From Cytobacillus suaedae (GTDB lineage Bacteria > Bacillota > Bacilli > Bacillales > Bacillaceae_L): a DNA stretch of 64,000 bases. The position numbers were made by a program, and so were the translations under genes. The stretch is taken from contig CP063163.1 in the NCBI GenBank assembly GCA_014960805.1, forward strand, positions 2,188,001 through 2,252,000, written 5' to 3'. Below the pieces are notes generated by a model that made no database searches, was not told the origin of the DNA, and was given only the letters and a program-made list of their open reading frames with translations. How positions within the stretch are numbered: the first letter of the stretch is position 1; every line of letters starts with the position of its first letter. This document shows, piece by piece, positions 43,381-53,235 of this stretch.

Positions 43381-44190
43381 ATGGCAATAAAGTTACCTCA
43401 CATTGAAGATTCTGATAGAACATTTTACTTACCACCAAAAGGACACTTCGAGACCTTTGCAGATGAAACAGATTATGAAGAAAAGGTAAGAGAATGGGGA
43501 CTTTCCACAACGAAGGAAGTAAAAAAGGAATTTTGGTATAAAGAAGCTACGTTTCAAAGGCTTGTTACCATTAAGGGTTACGAGGTATATGGGGAAGGAA
43601 ATGAGTACAACACGATTGTTATTGAATTTCAGGATGGTAATCTAACTTGCATCAACCCCGCCTACTTAAAAGAAATGCAATCACCAAGCTTTGGAAAAGT
43701 AAGTGCATTAACTGATGACGAAACATCTGTTCCAAAAGTTGACAAGGGAAATAAGGAGAATGCACCTGCTACTTCATCTCCTATAATCCCTAAGAAAGAA
43801 GTTACTGAAGACCAGCCTGTAGTAAAAAAAGAAAAAATAAAAAAAGAGAAACCAGCAAAAATAGAATTACCTGATGATAAAGTACATATGACAGGAACAG
43901 TTAAACAATTTGCTTTAAGCTGGAACCATTTTAATGAAGAACATGATGAGGTTGTTGTTCTTGAAAATGTTGTGATTGAACAAGATGAGCCAATTGAAGT
44001 TGGACTAGCGTGGTGCTCCCATTCAAAAACACTAAAAAAGTTTGAATTAACACCTGGTGAGAAACTAGAATTCGATGGCAAGATTGTCAAAAAGAAATTA
44101 CCTAAGGGTAAGGATGTCGAGGAAGAATTTATTATTGAAGAACCTGTTCCGTATAAAGTAAATAACCCTTCTAAAATTAAGAAAAGCTAA
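43381..44190 (+). CDS. unknown protein with Lys/Glu/Pro-rich linker
   Basis: 269 residues, no membrane segment or signal peptide. A folded N-terminal domain (about 1-100, KLPHIEDSDRTFYLPPKGHF), a low-complexity linker (about 105-165, VKKEKIKKEKPAKIE), and a C-terminal beta-rich domain (about 170-265) with VHMTGTVKQFALSWNHFNEE and EVGLAWCSHSKTLKKFE. The two-domain layout suggests a scaffold or nucleic-acid associated protein, but I recognise no family. AAAGGAAG site 8 nt upstream. Single gene with its own terminator. Confidence 0.65.
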   Translation: MAIKLPHIEDSDRTFYLPPKGHFETFADETDYEEKVREWGLSTTKEVKKEFWYKEATFQRLVTIKGYEVYGEGNEYNTIVIEFQDGNLTCINPAYLKEMQSPSFGKVSALTDDETSVPKVDKGNKENAPATSSPIIPKKEVTEDQPVVKKEKIKKEKPAKIELPDDKVHMTGTVKQFALSWNHFNEEHDEVVVLENVVIEQDEPIEVGLAWCSHSKTLKKFELTPGEKLEFDGKIVKKKLPKGKDVEEEFIIEEPVPYKVNNPSKIKKS

Positions 44191-44219
44191 AGGATATGAA
44201 GATGCTCCTTTAGCTTTCT
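44186..44219 (+). terminator. intrinsic terminator
   Basis: AAAGCTAAAGGA and TCCTTTAGCTTT arms after the 43381 gene. Confidence 0.8.
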
Positions 44220-44225
44220 TCTATT

Positions 44226-44411
44226 TTAAACTCTTTCTGGTTCCGAAATTAATCCGCGTTTCACATTACTTTCTACAAGATTAAGTTTTTTATCAAGTTT
44301 TATAATTGCGATGAACGGTTGATCCATTTTAGATTGATAGCGTAGGTCGAACCAATGTACCTTGTACCCATCTTTGTGATTAATTAGGATGCTTGATTTA
44401 AACTGTTGTTA
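44226..44411 (-). pseudogene. 3' fragment of a YfhP-like metal-dependent hydrolase
   Basis: Minus-strand open stretch of 60 codons with no start and a stop directly upstream. It encodes HKDGYKVHWFDLRYQSKMDQ followed by PFIAIIKLDKKLNLVES, which resembles the C-terminal end of the YdjM/YfhP family of membrane metal-dependent hydrolases (GYKVxWFDLRYR, PFVAIVxLD). The rest of the gene is missing, so this is a decayed remnant. Confidence 0.5.
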
Positions 44412-44557
44412 GACAAGATGGTCAACTCCCCAAAGATAATCACATGTATTATTTACAAATTAGAATATGTTAATGTGCGAAAAAGTTTAGTACTAATGTA
44501 AAAAAAGAGATCTCCATGAAGAAGAATCTCTTTGATAGTGTTATATTCGGCTCAAAC

Positions 44558-44808
44558 TCAAAGTTTGCTTTCAAGTATAGCCTTAATTTTGTTTTTCAAA
44601 TCCTTCATGTTTGCTTTTTTCATCATTGTGGCCATAAAAGGTGAGAAGATTTTTGAAAATCCAGTTGGAATCCCTCTATTTCTTAGTGTCATTCGTGTAA
44701 GGTTTTCATTTACAGCCTGCCATGTATAAGTGGTCTCCATTGGAAATGGACCGTTGGCTGTTTTCATAACCATTTTTTTTCAGGTATATATTCAACAATT
44801 TTATACAG
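44558..44808 (-). pseudogene. 5'-truncated SRPBCC protein remnant
   Basis: The last 65 codons ([19 protein letters not shown], then [20 protein letters not shown]) match the C-terminal half of SRPBCC/polyketide-cyclase-like proteins. Upstream another frame continues it ([11 protein letters not shown]) after an eight-A run, implying a one-base frameshift, and then stops appear. The N-terminal half is missing. A short start at ATG 44773 would give a non-functional half-domain. Confidence 0.55.
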
Positions 44809-44833
44809 GGATGTTTCAACTATTTGTATCTAA

Positions 44834-44864
44834 AAAAAGGAGACAATTATATAATTGTCCCCTC
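44834..44864 (-). terminator. terminator of the RND pump gene
   Basis: Minus strand GGAGGGGACAATTA/TAATTGTCTCC stem and a T7 tail. Confidence 0.85.
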
Positions 44865-44871
44865 CTATCTC

Positions 44872-47800
44872 TTATATATCTAAATTCACTTTAGTTTTCA
44901 TTTCCTGTTTTGATGTTTTTAAAAAGAAAAGTTCATACACAACAGGCACAATAACTAGTGTTAGCAAAGTGGATGACGTAAGACCACCAATCACTGTAAC
45001 GGCTAACCCTTTTGATATGAGTGTACCTGAAGAAGTCGTCATAGCAAGAGGAATTAACGCTGCAATTGTAGCAAAAGCTGTCATTAGAATTGGTCGCAAC
45101 CTTGTTTTCCCAGCCTCAACTAGTGAATTTCGTATCGTTAATCCACGAGATCTATTCTGACCTATGCGGTCAACCAACACAATAGCATTCGTTGTAACAA
45201 TACCTATTAGCATTAAGAAACCAATCATCACACTTACAGACAAAGGCTCTTTAATAATAAACAGCGAAACAAGGGAACCAATAGGTACAAACATGAGTGA
45301 TGATAAAATAATGAATGGTATTCTAGCTTGCCCAAATGTAACTAACATCGTTAGATATACTAATCCAATAGCTACAATAATAGCAATACCAAGTGATTGA
45401 AAAATTTCAACCGTTTCGTCATTCCCTCCACCACTTGTTAATGACACACCTTCAGGTAAATCAAGTTTTTCTACTCCTGATTTTACCTCAGATGAAACAA
45501 CCTGCACATCATTACCTTTCACTTGACCGGTAACACGTGCGTAAACTTTCGTATCAAGCTTTTGGATAGATGTAAAAGCTTCTATTTCTTTTACTTCTGC
45601 AATCTCTGAAAGTTGAACAGGACCTTTTTGAGAAAATAACGTAATACTTTCCAACTGTTCCTTCGATTCTACATCTTCATCAAAAGAAAGTTGAACTGAC
45701 TGTGCCATGTTATCTAATTTTAGTGTTCCAACATTCACTGGCATTGTTTGATTACTTACAGTACCAAGAATTTGAAAACCTGATAACCCATATTCACTAG
45801 CTTTCTGTGAGTCTATATCTATTAAAAATTGCTTTTGTTTCTCACTAAAGTTGTTCGTAATATACTTAAGGTCATTGTTTTTGTTCATATACTCTTCCAC
45901 AATAGCTGCCGCTTCTTGAAGTGCTTCTAAATCATTCGAAAACAGGTCAACGTCTACATTGTTGTTTGAAGGTGGGCCACCAGTTGATAACTCCTGAACA
46001 CTAATTTTTAGATCAGTGTTCTCATCCTGGGCAATTTCTTCTATTTTGTTCTCTAACGATTTAATCGTGTTTTGTACATTCACACCGTCTTTTAGATTTA
46101 CGAAATAGCTTGCCTTGTTATTCAACCTTAAACCAGTTGTAAAGTCCCTTGCCCCAATTGCAGCTGTAACATCAGCAATTTCAGGCTGTTCACTAAACAT
46201 TTCTTCCACAAGAAGTGAAATTTCGTTTGTACCTTCCAATGATGTGGATGAAGGTAATTCAATCGATGTTGTCAGAATTTTGGACTCTTCGTTAGGAATA
46301 AAGGTAAAACCTAATGAAGGTACAACTGCAAAAGATCCAAAAAGCATAACAAAAGAAAGAACTAGAATTATCATCTTATGATTTAATGATTTTTCAATTA
46401 ATCTTCCGTAAAATCGTTGAAGTGCTCCCTCTTTCTCCTCAACCGGTACCTTCTTGAATGAAAACTTTGCTAAAATCGGTACTATCGTAATAGAAACAAG
46501 CAAGGACGCTAATAATGAGAAAATAATCGTTAGTGCAAAAGGTAGAAAGAATTCACCTGTAATTCCCCCAACAAATCCAATTGGAAGAAATACAACGACT
46601 GTTGTTAATGTGGATGATGTGATTGCTTTTAAAATCTCCTTTGTAGATTCGATAATCACATGATCAGACATTCCTTCATTCGACTTTCGAACACGTCTGA
46701 AGATATTCTCTATTACTACAATACTATCATCAACTACTCGACCTACAGCTACTGCCATTCCACCTAAAGTCATAATGTTTAAAGAAATATCCATTTGCTT
46801 TAGGAAGATCGCTGCGATTAAGAGTGATAATGGAATAGATATAATAGCAATAATAGTTGCTCTTGCATTACGTAAAAAGATTAAAACTGCTATGGAAGCA
46901 AATAAAGCACCGAGTAAGCCTTCTTTCACTAATGTACTAACTGATTTTTCGATATCCTTAGCAGAATCAATTCCAATCTCATAGTCTAATTGATTATCAT
47001 ACTTCTTTAGAACATTCATAACTTGATCGGCAACTTCAACCGTGTTTGCATCCTGTTTTTTTGTGATTGCCATCGATAAAGAATTTTTTTGATTGAAACG
47101 AGCTAACTCACTTTTCTCAGTTATAGATTCAATTATTGCCACATCTTTTAAGATAATCGGTTGTTGGTTTTGTCCTCCACCAAAAGCTGATGTAAGCTGC
47201 AAGTCTTCTAATGCTGAAATGGAATCTAATTTTTCTTCCACTCGAATAGGTATTTGGACTTCATTGTCGTTTATTTTTCCAGCAGGAAATGAAATGAATT
47301 TTTCATTAATTTGAGTTTTAATACTACTTAGTGTAAGCCCTGCCTGTTCAGCTTTCTCTTTATCCACGGTGATTTGAACTAGGCTATCCGTTAGTCCAGC
47401 TACAGAAACATTATTAATGCCCTTAATTTTTTTAAGTTCTGGTATAACAGAGTCATTCATTATTTCTTCTATACTGTCTCCATCGGAACTAAAGAAAGAA
47501 ATATTATAGATAGGAAAAGCTCCAAAGGACAATCGATTTAACTTGATTTCAGCTTCCTCAGGTAAATTAATATCACCTAACCCCGAATTAATTTGTTGCT
47601 CTACTCTGTCTAAATCTGTATCAAATGGAAACTCTAAATTAATTATTCCAATGCTGTCATAGACTGAACTTGTTATCTTTGTAACTCCTTCTAATGAATC
47701 AAGTTGATCTTCAAGCTTAGAAACTACTTGTTCATTGACATCATCAGGTGATGCACCTGGATAAACCGCTTCAATCGTTATTTGTGGGAATTCGATTTCT

Positions 47801-47916
47801 GGAAATTGATCTACCTTAAGTTTAGAAAAAGAATAAATTCCCCCAAGTACAAACAAAAAAGAAATAATAAATACAGCAACCGCATTTTTTAAACTAAACC
47901 TCGTTAAAAAATTCAT
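44872..47916 (-). CDS. RND family efflux transporter, SwrC-like
   Basis: 1014 residues, an AcrB/MMPL-type RND permease close to Bacillus SwrC (YerP), which exports surfactin and detergents. Two repeats of one plus five membrane helices; the proton-relay motif region LGGMAVAVGRVVDDSIVVIEN near 385 carries the acidic pair, and the second half has LIGIVTTNAIVLVDRIGQ near 915. Large extracellular loops follow helices 1 and 7. ATG 47916 follows GGAGGAG. Regulated by the divergent-side TetR gene through the operator at 47979. Confidence 0.92.
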   Translation of the reverse strand: MNFLTRFSLKNAVAVFIISFLFVLGGIYSFSKLKVDQFPEIEFPQITIEAVYPGASPDDVNEQVVSKLEDQLDSLEGVTKITSSVYDSIGIINLEFPFDTDLDRVEQQINSGLGDINLPEEAEIKLNRLSFGAFPIYNISFFSSDGDSIEEIMNDSVIPELKKIKGINNVSVAGLTDSLVQITVDKEKAEQAGLTLSSIKTQINEKFISFPAGKINDNEVQIPIRVEEKLDSISALEDLQLTSAFGGGQNQQPIILKDVAIIESITEKSELARFNQKNSLSMAITKKQDANTVEVADQVMNVLKKYDNQLDYEIGIDSAKDIEKSVSTLVKEGLLGALFASIAVLIFLRNARATIIAIISIPLSLLIAAIFLKQMDISLNIMTLGGMAVAVGRVVDDSIVVIENIFRRVRKSNEGMSDHVIIESTKEILKAITSSTLTTVVVFLPIGFVGGITGEFFLPFALTIIFSLLASLLVSITIVPILAKFSFKKVPVEEKEGALQRFYGRLIEKSLNHKMIILVLSFVMLFGSFAVVPSLGFTFIPNEESKILTTSIELPSSTSLEGTNEISLLVEEMFSEQPEIADVTAAIGARDFTTGLRLNNKASYFVNLKDGVNVQNTIKSLENKIEEIAQDENTDLKISVQELSTGGPPSNNNVDVDLFSNDLEALQEAAAIVEEYMNKNNDLKYITNNFSEKQKQFLIDIDSQKASEYGLSGFQILGTVSNQTMPVNVGTLKLDNMAQSVQLSFDEDVESKEQLESITLFSQKGPVQLSEIAEVKEIEAFTSIQKLDTKVYARVTGQVKGNDVQVVSSEVKSGVEKLDLPEGVSLTSGGGNDETVEIFQSLGIAIIVAIGLVYLTMLVTFGQARIPFIILSSLMFVPIGSLVSLFIIKEPLSVSVMIGFLMLIGIVTTNAIVLVDRIGQNRSRGLTIRNSLVEAGKTRLRPILMTAFATIAALIPLAMTTSSGTLISKGLAVTVIGGLTSSTLLTLVIVPVVYELFFLKTSKQEMKTKVNLDI

Positions 47917-47956
47917 ACTTTTGTTTTCTCCTCCATGAAAAAATTATGATAATTAA

Positions 47957-47992
47957 ATTATACAAAATCTATACATACCTATCAAGTGATAG
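47957..47992 (-). promoter_or_regulatory. promoter of the RND gene with overlapping TetR operator
   Basis: On the minus strand TTGATA (47985-47980), 17 nt, TATAAT (47962-47957). The palindrome CTATCA-CT-TGATAG (47979-47992) covers the -35 box, so a bound repressor would block RNA polymerase. The same CTATCACTTGATA occurs upstream of the tetR gene. Confidence 0.7.
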
Positions 47993-48010
47993 ATTGATAA
48001 AATAAGAAAA

Positions 48011-48037
48011 ACTTTAACATTTCTTTTTGTTAAAGTT
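48011..48037 (-). terminator. terminator of the tetR gene
   Basis: AACTTTAACA and TGTTAAAGTT arms, followed on the minus strand by TTTTCTT. Confidence 0.7.
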
Positions 48038-48051
48038 ATCCTGTGTTCATT

Positions 48052-48651
48052 CTATGATGACGATAAACCATACAGAATCACATTTGTATAGAATCTTGCT
48101 TGGTCTTTTGCCATATTTTCTTTCATTTTATAGTCAGTATCCTTTGAAGAAAGTAAACCTAAAAGTAGGTAGGCTGTTGGGACAGGAAAAGAACCAAACT
48201 CTTTTGGATTTCTTAGTTTATTGTCTTTAATCCCTTTTTCAAATATTGAAGCAATTGGATCTTGATATGATGAGATCCACCATTCTCGAATTTGATCTTG
48301 ATGTTCTTTGTTCAATTCCCTTTCAATATCGTGAAACATTTGCCCCATGGAAGGAGGTTTGTTAATTAGAATATAATAGGTGACTTGGAATATACATTCT
48401 TCAATATCATTTTCAAACCTCTTAATTATTCGATTAAGAGCGTTTTGCATATCAAACAATTCTGTTCTCAAGACCTCCATATAGATTGCCTTTTTATTAG
48501 AAAAATGATGGTATAATGTTGGCTGAGTAATACCACAAGCTTCAGCAATTCTTCTTGTAGAAACAGCACGATAACCTAATTCCATAAAAAGTTCTTGTGC
48601 GACTTTAATAATTTTTTGATGTGTATGTTTTGTATTGTGTTCCATAGACAT
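48052..48651 (-). CDS. TetR family repressor
   Basis: 199 residues. HTH in residues about 12-58 (KIIKVAQELFMELGYRAVST, then ITQPTLYHHFSNKKAIY), C-terminal ligand-binding helical domain. Start ATG 48651 or 48645; the second has better spacing from AAAGGG. The in-frame extension to 48726 is not credible. It sits beside the SwrC-like pump, the common arrangement of local efflux control. Confidence 0.88.
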   Translation of the reverse strand: MSMEHNTKHTHQKIIKVAQELFMELGYRAVSTRRIAEACGITQPTLYHHFSNKKAIYMEVLRTELFDMQNALNRIIKRFENDIEECIFQVTYYILINKPPSMGQMFHDIERELNKEHQDQIREWWISSYQDPIASIFEKGIKDNKLRNPKEFGSFPVPTAYLLLGLLSSKDTDYKMKENMAKDQARFYTNVILYGLSSS

Positions 48652-48683
48652 AATCCCTTTCACATATGCTAAATCATCAAAAC

Positions 48684-48697
48684 CTATCACTTGATAA
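48684..48697 (-). promoter_or_regulatory. TetR operator, autoregulatory
   Basis: CTATCACTTGATAA, 33 bp ahead of the tetR start, nearly identical to the operator in the pump promoter at 47979-47992. Confidence 0.6.
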
Positions 48698-48861
48698 AAT
48701 AATAATAAAAGGTTTTTATACTTCAACGAGTTTATTAAATCCAGTTTATCTTATTTATTCTTATTTTTCCATTCTTAGCCTTAGTTTTTAAGATGCGTAC
48801 TGAATAATTCTGTTATTAAATCTCAAAGGAAGAATTAAGTTATACAAATTATATACAAAAA

Positions 48862-48893
48862 AAGCAAACGAATCATTTTAAGATTCATTTGCT
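48862..48893 (-). terminator. terminator of aspA
   Basis: AGCAAA-GAATC and GATTC-TTTGCT arms with T-run on the minus strand. Confidence 0.8.
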
Positions 48894-48929
48894 ATTTCTG
48901 ATTATAAAATTTATGATCTTACAATGTTA

Positions 48930-50357
48930 TTATCTATCCAGTAACGATGCACCGGAGATTCCGGGATTTGTCATCTCATATGGATCTAGAATGATATTAA
49001 GTTCTTCTTCACTCAGAACATCATATCTCAAGCATAACTCTCGAACAGGTACACCGTTTAAAATCGCTTCTCTTGCAATTCGAGATGCTACTTCGTATCC
49101 AATATGTGGATTAACTGCTGTCAGAACTCCTGCACTCTTTTCTACATATTCTTTTAGTCTCTCTTCATTTGCCTTTATACCTTTTAAGCAATTATCAGTG
49201 AAAGTCCTGAAAGCGTTATTCATTATACTAATGGATTGAAGGAGGTTAAAGACTAAAACCGGCTCCATTACATTTAATTCCAACTGACCAGCTTCTGATG
49301 CAAGGCAAATTGTTTGGTCATTTCCTATTACTTGGAAAGCTACCTGATTAATAAGTTCTGGCAAAACAGGATTTACTTTACCAGGCATAATGGATGAACC
49401 CGGCTGTCTTGCAGGTAACATGATTTCTGCCAAACCTGCTCTCGGCCCGGAGGCCATTAACCTAAGGTCATTTGCAATTTTTGACATGTTTAACATACAA
49501 ACTTTCAAAACTCCTGATACTTCTGTGTATGCATCAGTATTTTGAGTTGCATCAACCAAATGTTCAGCTCCAGTTAATTCAAATCCACTAATATCTTTTA
49601 GGTATTTTACGACTAATTCAATGTAACGAGGATCAGCATTTAAACCAGTTCCAACTGCCGTTGCACCCATGTTTACTTCATATAGATGTTGCCTAGATTG
49701 TTTAATACGATTTATATCACGTTCGATAACACGACTATATGCTTCGAATTCCTGTCCAAGGCGAATTGGAACAGCATCCTGTAAATGGGTGCGCCCCATT
49801 TTAATTATATGATTAAATTCCATCGCCTTTTGTTTGAATGCTGCGTGCATATCTTCCATTGTTTTAAGTAACTTTTCTAACAGACTTAACACTGCTATAT
49901 GGATTGCCGTAGGGAAAGCATCATTTGTAGATTGAGCCATATTGACATGTGTATTTGGGCTACAATAGACATAATCACCTTTTTCTTGCCCAAGTAGTTC
50001 AAGTGCACGATTAGCAATCACTTCATTAATATTCATATTAATAGAAGTTCCTGCTCCTCCTTGGATAGGATCAACGATAATTTGGTCATGCCATTTTCCG
50101 GATATCAACTCATCTGCCGCCTTAACAATATTTTCCCCAATCCCGGAATAAAGATGTTGAATATCCATATTTGCAAGTGCCGCCGCTTTTTTCACGATAG
50201 CCATTGCCTTAATTAGTTCTTCGTTAATTCGGTATCCTGTAATAGGAAAGTTTTCAACAGCTCGAAGTGTTTGAATTCCATAATATGCATTGATAGGTAC
50301 TTCTTTCGTTCCTAAGAAATCTTTTTCTGTTCGCATTTGATTCATAATTAATGACAT
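48930..50357 (-). CDS. aspA: aspartate ammonia-lyase
   Basis: 475 residues, closely similar to Bacillus AspA. Converts L-aspartate to fumarate and ammonia. Signatures: YYGIQTLRAVENFPITGY near 27, QGGAGTSINMN near 105, GRTHLQDAVPIRLGQEF near 192 and the catalytic loop GSSIMPGKVNPVLPELINQV near 325. Three in-frame ATG codons (50357, 50345, 50336) lie close to the AAAGGA site; the last keeps the core. Monocistronic; no ansA is adjacent, in contrast to B. subtilis ansAB. Confidence 0.92.
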   Translation of the reverse strand: MSLIMNQMRTEKDFLGTKEVPINAYYGIQTLRAVENFPITGYRINEELIKAMAIVKKAAALANMDIQHLYSGIGENIVKAADELISGKWHDQIIVDPIQGGAGTSINMNINEVIANRALELLGQEKGDYVYCSPNTHVNMAQSTNDAFPTAIHIAVLSLLEKLLKTMEDMHAAFKQKAMEFNHIIKMGRTHLQDAVPIRLGQEFEAYSRVIERDINRIKQSRQHLYEVNMGATAVGTGLNADPRYIELVVKYLKDISGFELTGAEHLVDATQNTDAYTEVSGVLKVCMLNMSKIANDLRLMASGPRAGLAEIMLPARQPGSSIMPGKVNPVLPELINQVAFQVIGNDQTICLASEAGQLELNVMEPVLVFNLLQSISIMNNAFRTFTDNCLKGIKANEERLKEYVEKSAGVLTAVNPHIGYEVASRIAREAILNGVPVRELCLRYDVLSEEELNIILDPYEMTNPGISGASLLDR

Positions 50358-50508
50358 TTCCTTTCAGACTCTTCTAGTTAGCTATACAACAAATCCAACT
50401 CTATTAATCTTAATGGTAGTTCTATCCTATTAAAACAAATAGTACAGAAAACCTCAAGTTGTTTTTGTTCTGTATGAAAAGAAAAGAAAGCGTTACCATG
50501 AAGGAAAA

Positions 50509-51324
50509 CTAGTTTGATGTTTTCTTAAGCCATTGTTCCATGTACACAACATGTTCTACTGCCTCTTTAGCCTTAACTTTTGTTAGTACCTTCCGTGCTT
50601 CTGCTTGGCCTACTTGTATAACGGTTGAAAAGGATTTGGGTTCAAACCTACCTACATCTAATAAGTCAATATCCATGATTACATCTGCATGTTCTTTGAT
50701 GAGTTGTTCAGTATGTGTATGGCTAGCAATGTCCATGTATTGATTAACTGAAGAGATTAGACTTTTTGGTTTATTTATTTGTGTATTGGAACTCTTAACA
50801 CGTATGGCTGTTACGTGCTTTGCTCCCATTTTCCTAACTACATCAGCAGGGTTGTTATTTAATATATATCCATCTACTAATAATTTCCCATCCATTTCAA
50901 TTGGCAAAAACACACCTGGAATCGCAATGGCTGCACGTAATGCCTTCGCTACCTCACCATCTCTAATAATAGTAAGCTCTCTTGAATAAAGATCTACACA
51001 CACTACGGCAAGCGGAATTTCTAAATCAGAGAACCATTTTCCTTCCGTTAACCTAAGGAGTGTCTGATAAATGCGATCACCCTTTAGCCAACCCTTAAGG
51101 CTAAAATTAAAATCTAAATGCTTACGAATGGATAGATCTTCTAACGCAAGAACCATTTGATCTGGCTGAAGCCCCGATGCATAGAGTCCGCCCACAACTG
51201 CTCCTGCACTTGTACCCGCAACATGTGTGATTGAAATGTTTTGTTTTAGAATTTCCTTCAAGGCCCCAATATGAGCGACACCACGTAAACAGCCTCCCCC
51301 TAGAGATACTCCTGTTTCATGCAC
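50509..51324 (-). CDS. patatin-like phospholipase
   Basis: 271 residues. Oxyanion hole GGGCLRGVAHIG near 9-20, catalytic GTSAGA near 38-43 (Ser) and Asp in VDGYILNNNPAD near 150. The Ser-Asp dyad of patatins is complete. Acts as a lipid acyl hydrolase. It overlaps the DedA gene by 8 nt and ends an operon glycosyltransferase-DedA-patatin, pointing to membrane lipid remodelling. Confidence 0.88.
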   Translation of the reverse strand: MHETGVSLGGGCLRGVAHIGALKEILKQNISITHVAGTSAGAVVGGLYASGLQPDQMVLALEDLSIRKHLDFNFSLKGWLKGDRIYQTLLRLTEGKWFSDLEIPLAVVCVDLYSRELTIIRDGEVAKALRAAIAIPGVFLPIEMDGKLLVDGYILNNNPADVVRKMGAKHVTAIRVKSSNTQINKPKSLISSVNQYMDIASHTHTEQLIKEHADVIMDIDLLDVGRFEPKSFSTVIQVGQAEARKVLTKVKAKEAVEHVVYMEQWLKKTSN

Positions 51325-51931
51325 CGTTGTTTCCTCCTTCCAATACAGCCTGTTTTCCTTGATTTTTCTTGATTTTTTGAGAAATATAAATAAAAATGAT
51401 TCCCGATGAGATTGCTAGAGCAATATAAAAATAGATACTATTGTCATGGTACAGAGTTAGTAATGCTTCATAGCTGCCGTTCAGATGGTAACCTAAGAGA
51501 ATCATGATAAATGACCATGGAAAGATACCAATAAACGTAAGAATTAAGTATGGAGTCATGTTCATCCTACTTATACCCGCTACGTAAGAAATATAATTAC
51601 CCAATCCAAACGGACGTGTTAATGCAACACTCCATCCACCATATCGAATGAAAAAATCAGTTGCTTTTTTTAATCCTTTTTTTGACTTCTTTCCGAGTAT
51701 TCCTTCGAATTTACGACCAATTATATAAGGAATTAAGCTGGCCATTGAATAGGTTATACTCATGCCAACAGCTACGATAAAAGTATTCCAATAGCTAAAA
51801 GGCAAGATACTACCATATGCTAAAACAATAGCTATGCCTGGAAATGGGAGTGAAGATCCTTCCAAGAACATCGCAGCAAACAAGCCACCAAGCCCAATTT
51901 GTTCAAGCCAATTTAATATAAAATCTATCAA
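51317..51931 (-). CDS. DedA family membrane protein
   Basis: 204 residues with about five hydrophobic segments, including the typical FLEGSSLPFPGIAIVLAYGS near 23-42 and the re-entrant RPFGLGNYISYVAGISRMNM near 105-124 (DedA R-x-G loop). DedA proteins flip phospholipids such as undecaprenyl phosphate or phosphatidylethanolamine and support envelope integrity. Middle gene of the lipid operon. Confidence 0.87.
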   Translation of the reverse strand: MIDFILNWLEQIGLGGLFAAMFLEGSSLPFPGIAIVLAYGSILPFSYWNTFIVAVGMSITYSMASLIPYIIGRKFEGILGKKSKKGLKKATDFFIRYGGWSVALTRPFGLGNYISYVAGISRMNMTPYLILTFIGIFPWSFIMILLGYHLNGSYEALLTLYHDNSIYFYIALAISSGIIFIYISQKIKKNQGKQAVLEGGNNGA

Positions 51932-51948
51932 AACGCCTCCCCTCCCCG

Positions 51949-53121
51949 TTATACTTGTAATGGTTTATTTAGCAATTCATGTTTAGTAGCAATGTGTGAA
52001 GTTCGGCCAGATTTATCTAGCACCGATACAATAAATTCATAGATGTCATTCGGATCATTTAACTGTTGGCTATTTACATAGCGTTCGATTAAGCGATTAT
52101 TTTGTATAACCTTTGGCTGATTACTTAAAACCTTTATAATCTGATCACCTATGTTCTTTTTCTGATCCAACATAAAGACAATTCCTCTGTCTATCAAATG
52201 CTTTAAATTAATTTCTTCCTGTCCCGGAAGTGCTGAATGGATAAAGATTGGTAGTTTCTTTTTAATTGCTTCACTAACTGTTACACCGCCAGGCTTCGTT
52301 ATAATCGCATCTACCATGTTATAAAGCTGATTCATCTCTTTGCGTGACGAAATATATGGTAGTGGCTGTATATTACTATTATTTAAGCTTAATAGTGATT
52401 CAAATAACTTTTGATTGTTCCCACATAAGACATATAGCTTTATGCGCTCATCAGACTTCACTTTTTCGAATAAATCCTTGATATTTCCAAGGCCAGCACT
52501 TCCCCCTGAAAGAAGAATAGATACCTGCTTATTATGTTGGCTCTTCGCATTAGAAAGAGTAAATTGTTCATCTACCGGTATCCCAGTAACAAATATTTTT
52601 TGTTCTGGTATTCGATAAATATTCATTAAATCACCTTTCATCCAAACGTCCGAAACGAAATGATAATCGATCATTTCTTTCCCCCACACATCATTCATGA
52701 AAAAGTCTGTATAAATATTAAGTACCGGTACATCACAAGCACCTATCTTCTTAAGTCGATTTACTAAGTAGGATGGAAAGGCATGAGTGCATATAATTAA
52801 ATCAGGACTTTCTTCAGCAATTATCTGTCGCAACTTTTTACTAAAGATAATTTCATAATGTTTATAAGAACGATGCTGCTTTGTCTGATGAGCGAGTATT
52901 TTATAAACCATAGCATACGACTTAGGAAAGCGCTGTATCCACTGTAGATAGCTTTTAGTAATGACTGACTCTAAAGTTGGACTCCAACTATTCAATATGT
53001 CGATTTTTTTACATTCAATTGTTGATGATCTAGTAGCTACATAATCCATGATGGTATTTGCAACTTGATGATGTCCTGAGGGTAAACTGTCTAACAATGG
53101 GAAAACTAAAATCTTCTTCAA
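51949..53121 (-). CDS. MurG/UgtP-like glycosyltransferase
   Basis: 390 residues, GT-B fold of the MGDG-synthase/UgtP type. SGHHQVANTI near 13, SGGSAGLGNIKDL near 205, and the C-terminal donor site KPGGVTVSEAIKK near 280 with PLPYI...MNQLYNMVDAII before it. Members transfer sugar to diacylglycerol or to cell-wall lipid. TTG 53121 lies 8 nt after GAGG and is a better start than GTG 53130. First gene of the operon with DedA and patatin. Confidence 0.84.
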   Translation of the reverse strand: MKKILVFPLLDSLPSGHHQVANTIMDYVATRSSTIECKKIDILNSWSPTLESVITKSYLQWIQRFPKSYAMVYKILAHQTKQHRSYKHYEIIFSKKLRQIIAEESPDLIICTHAFPSYLVNRLKKIGACDVPVLNIYTDFFMNDVWGKEMIDYHFVSDVWMKGDLMNIYRIPEQKIFVTGIPVDEQFTLSNAKSQHNKQVSILLSGGSAGLGNIKDLFEKVKSDERIKLYVLCGNNQKLFESLLSLNNSNIQPLPYISSRKEMNQLYNMVDAIITKPGGVTVSEAIKKKLPIFIHSALPGQEEINLKHLIDRGIVFMLDQKKNIGDQIIKVLSNQPKVIQNNRLIERYVNSQQLNDPNDIYEFIVSVLDKSGRTSHIATKHELLNKPLQV

Positions 53122-53235
53122 TAAAAGCACCTCGCTTCAATGTTGTTATAGTAGGAAGCAGTTCAATCTATGATTTAAGAAGCTATTGTCATTTCCTCTT
53201 CCCTTTATCGATACTCTAAGTATAGCGAGCAAAGA

